Shown in pieces: positions 9,672 to 19,172 of a stretch of DNA of 64,000 nt. Source of the stretch: JABMPJ01 sp964345005 (GTDB lineage: Bacteria > Verrucomicrobiota > Kiritimatiellia > UBA8416 > JABMPJ01); contig CAYFPQ010000005.1 of assembly GCA_964345005.1 (NCBI GenBank), positions 18,052-82,051 on the forward strand, written 5' to 3'. The position numbers and the translations under genes are program-made. Under the pieces are notes generated by a model. The model ran no database searches and had not been told where the DNA came from. It saw only the letters and a program-made list of their open reading frames with translations. How positions within the stretch are numbered: position 1 is the stretch's first letter; each line of letters begins with the position of its first letter.

Positions 9672-12020
9672 ATGATGCATTGGATTGATTGGTTGATTGT
9701 AGGCGTTCCGTTGGTGGTGGTTTTCGTCATTGCGCTTAAGGCGCAGAAATATGTCAGAGGGGTGTCCGACTTTCTTGCCGCGGGACGTGTGGCCGGTCGC
9801 TACGTAGTCGCCGTGGCCGGCGGCGAAGCCGCCATGGGGCTGATCAGTGTGGTCGCCTTGTTTGAGGCCTATTACAATTCCGGGTTTGCCTACAGTTTCT
9901 GGAGCGGCATCTATACCCCTATCAGCATTGTTGTGTTGCTGACCGGTTACTGCATCTACCGTTACCGGGAAAGTCGCGCCATGACAATGGGTCAGTTTCT
10001 CGAGATGCGATACAGCCGTTCGTTCCGAATCTTTGCCGCCACACTGCAATCGATTTCCGGCGTGATCAACTACGCCATTTTTCCCGCCGTCGGTGCCCGT
10101 TTTCTGATCTACTTCTGCGATCTGCCGTTGTGGATTCAGTTCGCCGGGCTGACGTTTCCCACATTCGGGCTGGTCATGGCCGCGTTTCTTTTCGTGGCGG
10201 TTATTATTGTTTCGATGGGCGGGCAGATCACGATCATGGTGACCGACTGCATTCAGGGCATTCTGAGTTACCCGCTCTACGCCATTGTCGTTGTGTACAT
10301 TCTTACACAATTTTCATGGTCGCGCGACATGGCCCCCACGCTGTTGGACCGCGTCGCCGGCGAGAGCATGGTGAATCCCTTCGATATCTCGCGATTGCGC
10401 AATTTCAACGTGTTCTATATCTTCGTTGGCCTGTTCAGCATGATCTTCAATCGCATGGCCTGGAGCGGCACCCAGGGATATAACGCCGCCGCGCTCAACG
10501 CTCATGAGCAGAAGATGGGGGCCGTGCTCGGAACCTGGCGGGGCGGTTTCTCGTCCATGATGATCGTTGTGCTGGCTGTTGCCGCCTACACCTTCCTCAA
10601 CAGTCCTAAGTTCAACGCCGCCGCGCTGAACTGTCGGCGGGAATTGGCTTCGAAAACCGTCCATGACGTGGCGGGGGGGGAGAAGCTGGCGGACATAAGA
10701 GAGGATATTGCGGGGTATCTTCGGACGGGGGAGGTGTCGCCCTCGCTTCAGGCGCGACTGGACACCATTGAAGAGGGTCGCATCAACGAGACGGGCCGGG
10801 AGCCGATGCATGATACGATCAAACAGGCGATCGAGAGCGCGGACCCCGGCAAGGCGCAGACGTTCGGAACCGTATTCGGTCAGATGCGCGTTCCCCTGGC
10901 CCTGCGTCATATGCTGCCGATAGGGGTTACCGGCGCCTTCTGCGCCTTGTGTATCTTCTTGCTGATCAGTACCGACACTACGTATATGCATTCTTGGGGA
11001 AGCATTATCGTGCAGGACATTATTCTGCCCATTCGCGACAAGCCCTTTACACCGCATCAGCAGTTGATGTTGCTGCGACTGATCATCGCCGGAGTGGCTG
11101 TATTTGCTTTCCTGTTCTCTTTTCTCTTTGCGCAGGTGGACTACGTCCTGATGTTTTTTGCCATCACCGGCGCCATCTGGTTGGGCGGTGCGGGGCCCTG
11201 CATTGTGGGTGGATTGTACTGGAAGCGGGGAACGACCGCCGGCGCGTTCTCGGCGCTGATTGCCGGTTCATCGCTGGCTACCGGAGGGATCATTACGCAA
11301 AAGTTCTGGGTGGCCACGATCTATCCCTGGTTGAGTGCCAACGGGCTTCTGGCACCCGTGACGCGGGTGGTGGAAAGCCTGTCGCGTCCTTTCGAGCCCT
11401 ACGTTCAGTGGCGTGTCACTCCCGATAAGTTCCCGGTTAACTCCCAGGAGATATTCTTCGTCGCCATGCTGATTGGCATTGTTCTGTATGTGATTGTCTC
11501 TCTGCTCACCTGTCGCGAGGCTTTTAACATGGAGCGGATGCTGCACCGCGGCAAATACCGCCGCGAAGGCGAGGAGATCGTCAGGGAAAAGCTCACCTTG
11601 AAAAGGGCTTTTCTAAAACTGCTTGGCATCACCTCGCAATACACAAAGGGCGATAAGGCGCTGGCCTGGTCCGTATTCATCTACTCCATGGGCTGGGCGT
11701 TCGGCAGTTTTGTCGCGCTGCTCATCTGGAATGCAGTTTCCCCCTGGCCGGATACTTGGTGGGCCGACTGGTTCAAAATATATAACCTTGTTGTGCCTGG
11801 CATCATTGCCGTGGTGTCGACGGTATGGTTTACCATCGGAGGCACATTGGACCTGCGACGGTTGTTCAAGCGGCTGGCTGAGAAAGAGGATCATATTCTG
11901 GATGATGGTCGTGTGATCGGGCATGTCAGCGCCGATGACGTGGCGCTGGTCGAAGCCGTTGAACATGTGTCCATTGACGAAGCCCACGTTGAAGATCTGG
12001 AGATTGAGAGAAATGGCTAA
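9672..12020 (+). CDS. sodium:solute symporter family transporter
   Basis: A 782-residue membrane protein of the SSS family. The N-terminus has the expected pattern: TM1 (WLIVGVPLVVVFVIALKAQ), then VSDFLAAGR and a glycine-rich GEAAMGLISVVALFEAYY segment, followed by about 13-15 hydrophobic helices. A long soluble loop at about residues 320-410 and a charged C-terminal tail after the last helix (about residue 735 onward) are larger than in short family members. It probably imports a sugar or sugar acid with sodium. It lies in a plus-strand run with sialidase and GH4 genes, and its last 8 bases overlap the GH4 gene. ATG 9672 and ATG 9675 are both possible starts. Confidence 0.9.
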   Translation: MMHWIDWLIVGVPLVVVFVIALKAQKYVRGVSDFLAAGRVAGRYVVAVAGGEAAMGLISVVALFEAYYNSGFAYSFWSGIYTPISIVVLLTGYCIYRYRESRAMTMGQFLEMRYSRSFRIFAATLQSISGVINYAIFPAVGARFLIYFCDLPLWIQFAGLTFPTFGLVMAAFLFVAVIIVSMGGQITIMVTDCIQGILSYPLYAIVVVYILTQFSWSRDMAPTLLDRVAGESMVNPFDISRLRNFNVFYIFVGLFSMIFNRMAWSGTQGYNAAALNAHEQKMGAVLGTWRGGFSSMMIVVLAVAAYTFLNSPKFNAAALNCRRELASKTVHDVAGGEKLADIREDIAGYLRTGEVSPSLQARLDTIEEGRINETGREPMHDTIKQAIESADPGKAQTFGTVFGQMRVPLALRHMLPIGVTGAFCALCIFLLISTDTTYMHSWGSIIVQDIILPIRDKPFTPHQQLMLLRLIIAGVAVFAFLFSFLFAQVDYVLMFFAITGAIWLGGAGPCIVGGLYWKRGTTAGAFSALIAGSSLATGGIITQKFWVATIYPWLSANGLLAPVTRVVESLSRPFEPYVQWRVTPDKFPVNSQEIFFVAMLIGIVLYVIVSLLTCREAFNMERMLHRGKYRREGEEIVREKLTLKRAFLKLLGITSQYTKGDKALAWSVFIYSMGWAFGSFVALLIWNAVSPWPDTWWADWFKIYNLVVPGIIAVVSTVWFTIGGTLDLRRLFKRLAEKEDHILDDGRVIGHVSADDVALVEAVEHVSIDEAHVEDLEIERNG

Positions 12021-13401
12021 AGGAAAAAACGTATCCCAACGCGTTGTTATGATAGGAGCTGGTTCGGTCGGGTTTTCCACGGCTATTTCTCGGGAACTGC
12101 TTCGTTCGGATTTACTGAAGGATTCCACTTTTGTTTTGGTGGATATAGATAAAGAAAAGCTGGATGCTGCACAGAAACGTATAACCGCCGTGTCGGAAGG
12201 TGCGGGTGGTTCCCTGAAGGTGGAGTCTACCATGGAGCGACGGGAAGCGCTGGAGGGCGCCGATTTTATTGTGACCTCCTTTGCGCCGCAACGCGCTCCG
12301 TTCTGGATTAAGGATATCGAGATTGCCAAAGCCCACGGTGTCGAGGTCTACATGGGCGAGAATGGTGGTCCGGCTGGGCAGGTTCATGCGCTGCGCAATA
12401 TCACGATCATGCAGGATGTTGTGAGGGATCTGGAAGCAATCTGCCCCGATGCATGGCTCATGAATTTCACGAATCCCATGTCCATGCTCTGTACGTATCT
12501 CTACAAGCGTACGAAGGTCAAGTCACTCGGGTTCTGCCACCAGGTGCATGGTTCATTTGGCGTGATTTCTGAAATGCTCGGATTTGAGCCGGGCGATCTT
12601 CAGGTGTTTTCGGCTGGAATCAACCACATGAACTTCCTGCTGGATATCCGGCGCAAGGATTCGGGGGCAAGCTACATGGACGAGTTCCTGAGCAGGGTCA
12701 GAGAAAGCGACTACTGGCGGAAGATCCAGGAGTTCATCCCTGAACAGATCTTCACGTTGGAGTTCCTTAACACGTTTGGAGTCTATCCGGTCGGCTACGA
12801 CAACCATATCTGTGAGTATATGCCCTTTTTCTACTCTCCCGAGGAAGTGGAGAAGCTTGGGTATCCGTCAAAGCTCGCGAATTTGAAGGAATTCAGAGAG
12901 AAGGGCCTTGATCAAATGTTCCGGGAAGACAGCAAGGTCACTGGAACCATAGACGACGTGGAAGTCGACCGCATATTGGGTAAAGGCAAGTTTCCCTTCC
13001 CCAAGGAACCGGGCGGGGATTACTACAAAGAGACGCCGGTATCGGTTATGGAGGCGCTGATCACCTCTGAGCCGCTGTATCTTGATTCCGGAATAGTCTT
13101 GAACCAGGGTTGTATCTCTAACCTGCCTGACGATGCCGTGGTCGATCTGCCGATCATCGTTGCCGGCGGGGCGGTCCATGGTGTTCAGGTTGGTGAACTT
13201 CCGTTCTTCGCGGCTGAGCTGTGTCGGCGCCAGATCGCGGTTCATGAGCTGGTCGTGCAGGCCGCAGTGACTGGCGAACGCCAACGCTTTATGGAAGCGC
13301 TCTGTCTGGATCCCTTTGTGCACAGCCTGAAGACAGCTCGAAACCTGATGGATGACTACTTGCGGGAATATGAGGAGTACTTGCCGCAGTTCGCCGGATG
13401 A
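12013..13401 (+). CDS. glycoside hydrolase family 4 (MelA/AglA type)
   Basis: A 462-residue NAD- and metal-dependent GH4 glycosidase. The Rossmann motif VVMIGAGSVGFS at the start binds NAD. The metal-binding region GFCHQVHGSFG and the GINHMNFLLDI motif match the conserved Cys/His and Asn-His positions of the family. GH4 enzymes use redox-assisted elimination and act on alpha-galactosides, alpha-glucosides, alpha-galacturonides or 6-phospho-sugars; no phosphotransferase system is nearby, so a free sugar or uronide is likelier. ATG 12013 is chosen because the NAD motif follows within about 12 residues. The longer frame would only add sequence overlapping the transporter. The 8-base overlap implies co-transcription. 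Confidence 0.9.
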   Translation: MAKGKNVSQRVVMIGAGSVGFSTAISRELLRSDLLKDSTFVLVDIDKEKLDAAQKRITAVSEGAGGSLKVESTMERREALEGADFIVTSFAPQRAPFWIKDIEIAKAHGVEVYMGENGGPAGQVHALRNITIMQDVVRDLEAICPDAWLMNFTNPMSMLCTYLYKRTKVKSLGFCHQVHGSFGVISEMLGFEPGDLQVFSAGINHMNFLLDIRRKDSGASYMDEFLSRVRESDYWRKIQEFIPEQIFTLEFLNTFGVYPVGYDNHICEYMPFFYSPEEVEKLGYPSKLANLKEFREKGLDQMFREDSKVTGTIDDVEVDRILGKGKFPFPKEPGGDYYKETPVSVMEALITSEPLYLDSGIVLNQGCISNLPDDAVVDLPIIVAGGAVHGVQVGELPFFAAELCRRQIAVHELVVQAAVTGERQRFMEALCLDPFVHSLKTARNLMDDYLREYEEYLPQFAG

Positions 13402-13434
13402 TGAACGTGGTTCGTAGTTAATGGGGATTGGACC

Positions 13435-14301
13435 ATGATTATTGACGTACATGGGCATTTGTTTCGGGATCCGGAAGATCTGGATCGAATTGTCGAGGGC
13501 GGCCTGATTGAGCAGGTCTGGCTTCTGGACGTCTCTTTCTATGGGGACACCAAGGTGTGGTGCGGCAAGCCTGCCGCGACGCAGCAGGAAGTGTTGCAGG
13601 TTGCCGAGCAGTATCCGGGCTTCTTCGTCCCGTTCGGGTATCTGGATTTCAGAAAGCCTCCGGAAGTGGTACAGGAGCTCTTTGATATGGGTTTCCAGGG
13701 CCTGAAAGCCATTTTTCCGCCGAAACCGTACGATGACGCATCATATCTCGCGTATTACGAGAAGGCAGAGGCTCTCGGGATGCCGATCCTTTTCCACACA
13801 GGGATGGTAAACGCGTTGCCATATCGCGACGCTCCCAAGGGGCTGAGTCAGGCATCAAACAATATGACCCCCATGGCCGTGCATCACATTGCCGCATCGT
13901 TCCCTGGTCTTACGATCATCGGCGCGCACCTTGGGGGGCAGTGGTCTACGGATGCTGCCGAGTCGCTGAGAACGCTGCCCAATGTCTATTACGACATCAG
14001 TGGGGGAAACAAACCGGTTTATCAGAAGTGGTTGCTGGAGCACTTGCACTGGGTCGGCCCATTGCGTGAAGGGGGAAGGGGCGGCTTCGCCAACAAAGTG
14101 CTTATGGGGGTCGATGCGGTTTACGGGCTGAGTCAGATTCATGACGATGTTCTTCAATCCATAGATCAATGGAAGTGCTTCTTCGACGTCCACGCCCCCC
14201 GTTATACCTGGGGCAGCGAGGTCGAAAAGATAATGCGACTTAATGCCAAAAGTATTTCGTTCCCGAAGAAAGAAAAACAGGCTCCTGCCGAGAATCTGTG
14301 A
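13435..14301 (+). CDS. amidohydrolase-2 family metal-dependent hydrolase
   Basis: A 288-residue protein beginning MIIDVHGHLFRDPED, where H-x-H is the metal-binding start of the amidohydrolase-2 barrel (COG2159). Further His residues occur in PILFHTG and TIIGAHLGG, and a late Asp in KVLMGVDAVYG, in the order expected for the superfamily. Members hydrolyse lactones, decarboxylate aromatic acids or act on sugar lactones. With GH4 and a transporter upstream, a sugar-acid lactone or related product is a reasonable guess, not proven. GGGGA upstream of ATG 13435 supports the start. It closes the transporter-GH4 run and is followed by a 260-base stretch with a repeat. Confidence 0.75.
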   Translation: MIIDVHGHLFRDPEDLDRIVEGGLIEQVWLLDVSFYGDTKVWCGKPAATQQEVLQVAEQYPGFFVPFGYLDFRKPPEVVQELFDMGFQGLKAIFPPKPYDDASYLAYYEKAEALGMPILFHTGMVNALPYRDAPKGLSQASNNMTPMAVHHIAASFPGLTIIGAHLGGQWSTDAAESLRTLPNVYYDISGGNKPVYQKWLLEHLHWVGPLREGGRGGFANKVLMGVDAVYGLSQIHDDVLQSIDQWKCFFDVHAPRYTWGSEVEKIMRLNAKSISFPKKEKQAPAENL

Positions 14302-14329
14302 AATAGGTAATATGGATGCTAAACATGGA

Positions 14330-14480
14330 GAAGACTAAGCGATTGGTCTAAGGGTATAAGGACTAAGTGTGGTGACTAAAGAGTGGGATTAAGTGTTGCT
14401 ATGAGCACTTCCTGCACTTAGTCCAGGCACTTCGTCTCCACCCTTAGTCGATTACACCTAGTCGAACTGCTTAGTCGATG
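14330..14480. repeat. imperfect palindrome built of a 'gactaag' word
   Basis: The left half (14330-14395) contains gactaag-like words five times at about 14-16-base spacing. The right half (14405-14480) contains the reverse complement (cttagtc and variants) five times. The whole forms a long imperfect inverted repeat centred near 14400. It fills most of the 266-base space between the amidohydrolase and the second GH3 gene; I see no other feature there. Confidence 0.75.
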
Positions 14481-14567
14481 TTCGCGTTCAAAGCCTTCAA
14501 ATTTACCCACAGCGTCTGTGGAAGCCCTGAAAAATTGTAATCAAAATGCGTGAGGAGATGTGCGTTC

Positions 14568-16828
14568 ATGAGTAGAAGCACTGTTCGAAGAGAGAAATGT
14601 TTGTATCGTGATCCGAAACAGCCTGTTGACGTGCGGGTAAAGGATCTCTTAAGCAAAATGACCATGGAGGAAAAGGTCCGTGAGACCGGTTTTGTCGTTG
14701 GGAAGAATCTGCTGGAAAACAATAGATACTCTGTAGCCTTGATGGAGAAGCAATTCGGGGATATGGGTACGGGTGGTATCAATGACCCCCACCAGGGAGG
14801 GTGCCGAACCGCGAAGATCGTTAATGCCTGGCAGAAGTACCTCATCAACCGAACACGTCTTGGCATTCCGGCCCTGATCATGACGGAATGTTTGCACGGG
14901 CATCTCTCGCCGGGCGCAACCACATTCACGCAGTCCATCGGCCTGTCGAGTTCGTGGAATCCCGGCCTGGTAAGAAGGATAGCCGCTGCTGCCGCAAAAG
15001 AGGCTGCCGCTGTCGGAATCCGTCAGGCGTTCAGTCCGGATCTGGACCTTGGCCGTGACCCGCGATGGGGGCGTGTGGAGGAGACCTACGGGGAAGATGT
15101 TCATCTATGCACGCGGATGGGGGTGGCTTATGTGAAAGGGATGCAGGGAGGAAAAGGCATCCTTGCCCCGGATAAACTTGCAGTAACCCTTAAGCACTTT
15201 GCCGGCCATTGCGATCCACAGGGCGGAATCAACGCCGGTCCGGCCGATGTGGGCGTACGCAAACTCCGGGAAGAGTATCTGCCGTCGTTCAAAGCGGCTG
15301 TCGCGGCAGGCGCCTTGTCCGTCATGAACGCCTATAACGAGATAGACGGTGTTCCCTGCGCCGCCTCCAAGTTTCTTCTGCAGAAGATCCTTCGTGAAGA
15401 GTGGGGTTTTGAAGGTTACGTTTTTGCTGACTACGGTTCGGTAGAGTTCTTGGGTCCGCTGTGCCACAAGCTTGTCGACTCTCAGCAGGAAGCCGGGCGC
15501 ATGGCTTTCGAGGCGGGCGTCGACATGGAAACATGTCAAAACCACTGCTACGACAAGAAGCTGTTGGCGCTTGTCAAGAAGGGCGTGGTTTCGATGGAGC
15601 GGCTTGATGACGCTGCCGGGAGGATTTTGCGGGTCAAGTTTCTCACTGGTCTTTTTGAGCGCCCCTATGTGGATGAAGGGCGGGCAACCGAGATCGTTCA
15701 TTGCGATAAACACGTCAAGCTGGCCCGCAAGGTGGCTGGCGAGTCCATTGTGCTGCTGAAGAATGAGAAGAAACTGCTGCCGCTCAATAAGAACAAGCTC
15801 TCCTCCATCGCAGTCATCGGCCCCAATGCGGATGTAGCTGAGTGCGGCGACTACTGCTTCCCAAAAGAGGAAGACGTGAGTCCACTGGCAGGCATTCGCG
15901 CTGCGGTATCGCCAAAGACAAAGGTAACCTTTGCGATATGCATGATCTGAGCAAAGACGGCTTTGATGAGGCCGTGCAGGCCGCTCGTGATTCGGATGTG
16001 GCTCTGATGTTTGTGGGCGGTTCCAGCATGAGCCTGGGTGGCGTCGGCTGGGAAATTAACGGTAAACCGACCCGACCCTCGACCTGCGGCGAAGGATTCG
16101 ATCGCGCAGACCTGAATCTGCCGGGCGTTCAGCAGGAACTGGTTGAAGCAGTCGCGGCCACCGGTACGCCGGTGGTGGTTGTACTGATCAACGGGCGCCC
16201 GCTGAGCACGACTTGGATTGCGGAGCATATTCCGGCCATTCTGGAAGCGTGGTATCCGGGTGAACAGGGCGGCCATGCGATTGCCGATATTCTTTTCGGT
16301 AAGGTCAACCCCGCCGCCAAACTGACGATGACCATTCCGAGATCAGTAGGGCAGGTGCCGAACTACTATTGCCAAAAGCCGTCCGCGCGTGGCTATTACA
16401 ACAAGCCCGGCTCACCGGGCAATCCCGGCAGGGACTACGTGTATTCCGAGACTTCACCCCTCTACGAGTTCGGGTATGGCTTGAGCTACACCACTTTCCG
16501 CTACAGCAAACTGCGCGTTTCGCCTTCAAAGATCGCTCCCGAAGGCAAGGTCACGGTAAGCGTTACGGTGCGCAATACCGGTGACAGGGCAGGCAAAGAA
16601 GTCGTCCAGCTCTATATCAATGATGTTGCCAGCAGCGTCACCACACCCGTCAAGCTCCTGAAGGGATTCGATAAAGTAGCGCTCAAGCCCGGGGAGTCCA
16701 AAACTGTGACTTTCAAGCTGGGCCCCGATGATCTGAGTCTTCTGAACGAAGACATGCAGCGCGTGGTTGAGCCGGGCGTTTTTGAGGTCATGGTCGGTGG
16801 TATCAAGAAGACCTTTGAGGTAAAATGA
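14568..16828 (+). pseudogene. second GH3 glycosidase, frameshifted near 15934
   Basis: A close paralogue of the GH3 gene at 5912-8182, similar along its whole length (LDLGRDPRWGRVEETYGED, KHFAGHCDPQGG, GFEGYVFADYGS and the C-terminal fibronectin-like domain all present). Relative to that copy, 10 bases are missing after position 15934. The frame therefore hits TGA at 15948-15950, and the rest continues in another frame to 16828. The break removes the C-terminal domains from the first product. It may be a true pseudogene, a phase-variable or recent mutation, or an assembly error. GAGGAG 10 bases before ATG 14568 supports that start over the GTG at 14550. Confidence 0.85.
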
Positions 16829-16939
16829 TGGTAGTACTGTCATTCTGAATGCGAAAAGCTTCCGTTGACCCGCCATGTGCCCGGTGTTAATCTCGCAGCC
16901 ATGAAGTATAACGGCGTCATTTAAAAAAAATTCTCCGTC

Positions 16940-17308
16940 ATGGATGATGAAGTCGCGCGATTGCGGGCTCTTGGAACCTTGACAACTGAGTTGTTGGATG
17001 GAGACCATTTTCTGAAACACGGTATTGAACGTGCGCTTCAGATTTGTGTTGAGGTCGTTGTGGACGCTGCACAGCGCATCCTTTCTCTGGAGGGGCGGCA
17101 GCCTGCTCCCACGGCTTTTGATGCTCTCAATGGTCTGGAGGCGATGGGGGTCATTGCATCGGCGGAGCGGTATCGGGCCATGATTCAGTTTCGCAATTTT
17201 GTTGTCCATCGATACGAACGGGTAGAATCAGGCATACTGGTCGCAATTCTGCGCAATCACCTTGATGATCTCGCTGCATTCCGGGACGAAGTGGCAGGTG
17301 CGGCATGA
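16940..17308 (+). CDS. hepT: HepT-family HEPN toxin, N-terminus apparently broken by a stop codon
   Basis: Encodes 122 residues from ATG 16940. The HEPN RNase motif R-x4-H-x-Y is present (RNFVVHRY, Arg85, His90, Tyr92); the Tyr is the residue that the partner nucleotidyltransferase AMPylates in characterised HepT/MntA pairs. Upstream in the same frame, ATG 16901 begins MKYNGVI, which looks to me like the normal start of this HepT subfamily, but codon 8 is TAA (16922-16924), followed by a run of A and then the 16940 ATG. Either the toxin is made from the downstream ATG without its first 13 residues, or it is inactivated. It overlaps mntA by 4 bases. Confidence 0.8.
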   Translation: MDDEVARLRALGTLTTELLDGDHFLKHGIERALQICVEVVVDAAQRILSLEGRQPAPTAFDALNGLEAMGVIASAERYRAMIQFRNFVVHRYERVESGILVAILRNHLDDLAAFRDEVAGAA

Positions 17309-17679
17309 ATCTGAACCTAGATGCTCTTGCGGCCACGTTTGCGGATGACCCACGAGTTCTGTTGGTCACGATCTTTGGTTCAGCCAAAGAAGGCATAGTT
17401 CGTGATTGCAGTGATGTAGATATCGGTGTGTTGTTATCTCCAGAGCCTACCCCTTTTGAGTTCTATGAGTTCTACCAGAAAATATCTTCCCGTTTGAGCA
17501 TGATCCCGGAGCTGGATTTGGTTGACCTCAGCCATGCGGGAAGTGTGCTGGCCTTCGAGGCGCTTTGCGGACGTCGACTTTTTGTTCGAGACGGCGAGGC
17601 TGTGGCTGCTTTTGTGTCACAAGTGGCACGGCAGTATGAAGACGACATGCTGCACGTGACGTCGCTTCACGCAGCCTGA
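17305..17679 (+). CDS. mntA: MntA-family minimal nucleotidyltransferase antitoxin
   Basis: A 124-residue protein with the nucleotidyltransferase signature G-S-x10-D-x-D (FGSAKEGIVRDCSDVDIG), the only catalytic motif of minimal nucleotidyltransferases. In the known HepT/MntA type VII pairs it inactivates the HEPN RNase by adding AMP to the Tyr of R-x4-H-x-Y. The gene order (toxin then antitoxin) and the 4-base overlap fit that. The C-terminal part (LDLVDLSHAGSVLAFEALCG) matches usual MntA length and layout. Confidence 0.9.
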   Translation: MNLNLDALAATFADDPRVLLVTIFGSAKEGIVRDCSDVDIGVLLSPEPTPFEFYEFYQKISSRLSMIPELDLVDLSHAGSVLAFEALCGRRLFVRDGEAVAAFVSQVARQYEDDMLHVTSLHAA

Positions 17680-17708
17680 TGAGGCATTCTGGATGGGGTT
17701 GGTTTGGT

Positions 17709-18803
17709 TCATCGGCGCGCCGGTCCACTTGACTCTCGTTCAACAATGGTTGGCTCCAGCAGTTCCGGTTTGGGAACGTCGGTACCGTTCGACTCGATCA
17801 TATGGAGCAATTGTGTGATGCCGCGTTCGGCCATGGTCTCCTGCAGGCATCCGCTGCAGGTTATGGTCGGCATGCCGAAGGTATCGACTGTGTCGGCATT
17901 GCCTTTGTCGAGCAGTGCCACTACTGAAATGTCGTTGGGGACGCCCAAGTTTCGCTCGCGTAGCCATGAGATGACCTGGCAGGCGTCGAATTCATCATAG
18001 ACCACTAATGCCGATGGCGGTTCGGGTTGCCGCCAAAGCTGCTGCAGTCTTTCCAGTGCCGGGGCAGGGGAGTCCCAGCCCGCGTTTGGCACCTGACCTG
18101 CGGCGGCCATGGCACGTGCAAATCCCCTGGGGTACTGCCACATGCGGTGAGCGGATGATGGCGCTTCACGTGTGACCACCAGACTGCCAATGCGACGATG
18201 TCCCAGTTCCACCAGGTGCTCCACGGCCAATTCCGCTGCACGGCATTCATCGACGTGAACCGTGAAAATTCCTTCCGGGGCTGGACCATCGATTACGACG
18301 AACGGAACGCCCAGGGCTCTCAGTTCATTCAGAAGAGGGTTGTTCAGTGTATAGACGACTATGGCGCCATCCATCGCCACCTCATGAAATAGTCGGGGTA
18401 GTTTTCGCGGTCGCTCGCTTGGAGAAATGCCACCCGCCAGGCTGAGGTTATAGTCGCGCTCGGACAAAAGATTGCTGATTCGCTCCAAGGCAGGCGCATA
18501 TCGTGCGATCAATCGCCGTTGTATCGAACGTTCGTGCGTAAAGATAACGCCGATGGTGTGCGTGCGTCCTCCGCGCAACGCACGGGCGCTGGCTTTGGGT
18601 CGAAAGCCTAACCGTTGCGCCGCCAATCGTACGCGCTCGCGTGTGCTCTCTTTGATGCGTTCATCGCCTTGCAGGCTGAGGTAGACGGTCGAGCGAGCCA
18701 CGCCCGCCGCCTTGGCTACATCTTCACCGGTAACCCGCCGACTCTGGTCGCTCTTGGCATCAGTTGTTGATTCTGTGTTTCTAGCGGTTTTCATTGCAAT
18801 CAA
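17709..18803 (-). CDS. LacI-family transcriptional regulator
   Basis: A 364-residue protein with an N-terminal helix-turn-helix (VTGEDVAKAAGVARSTVYLSL, about residues 24-44), the hinge-helix region (RPKASARALRGGRTHTIGVIF) and a periplasmic-binding-protein-like sensor domain. It is divergent from the aldolase/kinase pair starting at 19173. The 369-base space between them holds a good sigma-70 promoter and two LacI-type operators, so it most likely represses the aldolase operon and is released by a sugar or sugar acid; the ligand is unknown. The start could also be the in-frame ATG at 18794. Confidence 0.9.
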   Translation of the reverse strand: MIAMKTARNTESTTDAKSDQSRRVTGEDVAKAAGVARSTVYLSLQGDERIKESTRERVRLAAQRLGFRPKASARALRGGRTHTIGVIFTHERSIQRRLIARYAPALERISNLLSERDYNLSLAGGISPSERPRKLPRLFHEVAMDGAIVVYTLNNPLLNELRALGVPFVVIDGPAPEGIFTVHVDECRAAELAVEHLVELGHRRIGSLVVTREAPSSAHRMWQYPRGFARAMAAAGQVPNAGWDSPAPALERLQQLWRQPEPPSALVVYDEFDACQVISWLRERNLGVPNDISVVALLDKGNADTVDTFGMPTITCSGCLQETMAERGITQLLHMIESNGTDVPKPELLEPTIVERESSGPARR

Positions 18804-18974
18804 GAACCAGTGTCACCAAAAAACGACGAAGGTTCAATTCCTCTGTAAATGTTTTTTTGTCGTCACTCGGAGAGAATATGGCGCAAGGGAATGTTTCAGG
18901 TGCAGATCCCTCCTCCCTCCTGTTCTTTCGTAGCGGTTACGGTCATTCCATCTGGTCCCGTAGTCCATGATGAG

Positions 18975-18991
18975 AATTAGTACGGTATAAT
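18975..18991. promoter_or_regulatory. distal LacI-type operator candidate
   Basis: aattagtacggtataat matches the reverse complement of the operator at 19093-19110 at most positions, including the central CG. Its centre is 118 bases from the proximal site. It lies upstream of the -35 box and could support repression by looping. Confidence 0.5.
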
Positions 18992-19056
18992 ATCTTTCGT
19001 ATTTAGGTAGCATATAGTAATTATCCTTAAAAAAAGCTAAATATAAGAATAGTGTG

Positions 19057-19086
19057 TTGACAGCCTTTCCTTAGGTGTTCTATGAT
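19057..19086 (+). promoter_or_regulatory. sigma-70-type promoter for the aldolase-kinase genes
   Basis: TTGACA (19057-19062), an 18-base spacer, and TATGAT (19081-19086). This is the best promoter-like sequence I see in the window. The predicted transcription start is at about 19093, inside the operator. Confidence 0.7.
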
Positions 19087-19092
19087 TGCAGA

Positions 19093-19110
19093 AATTAGAC
19101 CGTTCTAATT
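19093..19110. promoter_or_regulatory. proximal LacI-type operator
   Basis: An 18-bp even palindrome with a central CG: half site AATTAGACC and opposite half AATTAGAAC, one mismatch per half. It directly follows the -10 box, a classic repression position, and lies next to a divergent LacI-family gene. Confidence 0.65.
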
Positions 19111-19172
19111 CTTGAGATAGCGTGGTGTTATCAGGTGGAAAGCGGTCAAATACCCAGAAGGAGGGGTTGTCG

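Noticed and set aside
14330..14480. CRISPR array
   Set aside because: The repeated word is only about 7 bases, spacing varies, and the second half is inverted; there are no cas genes.
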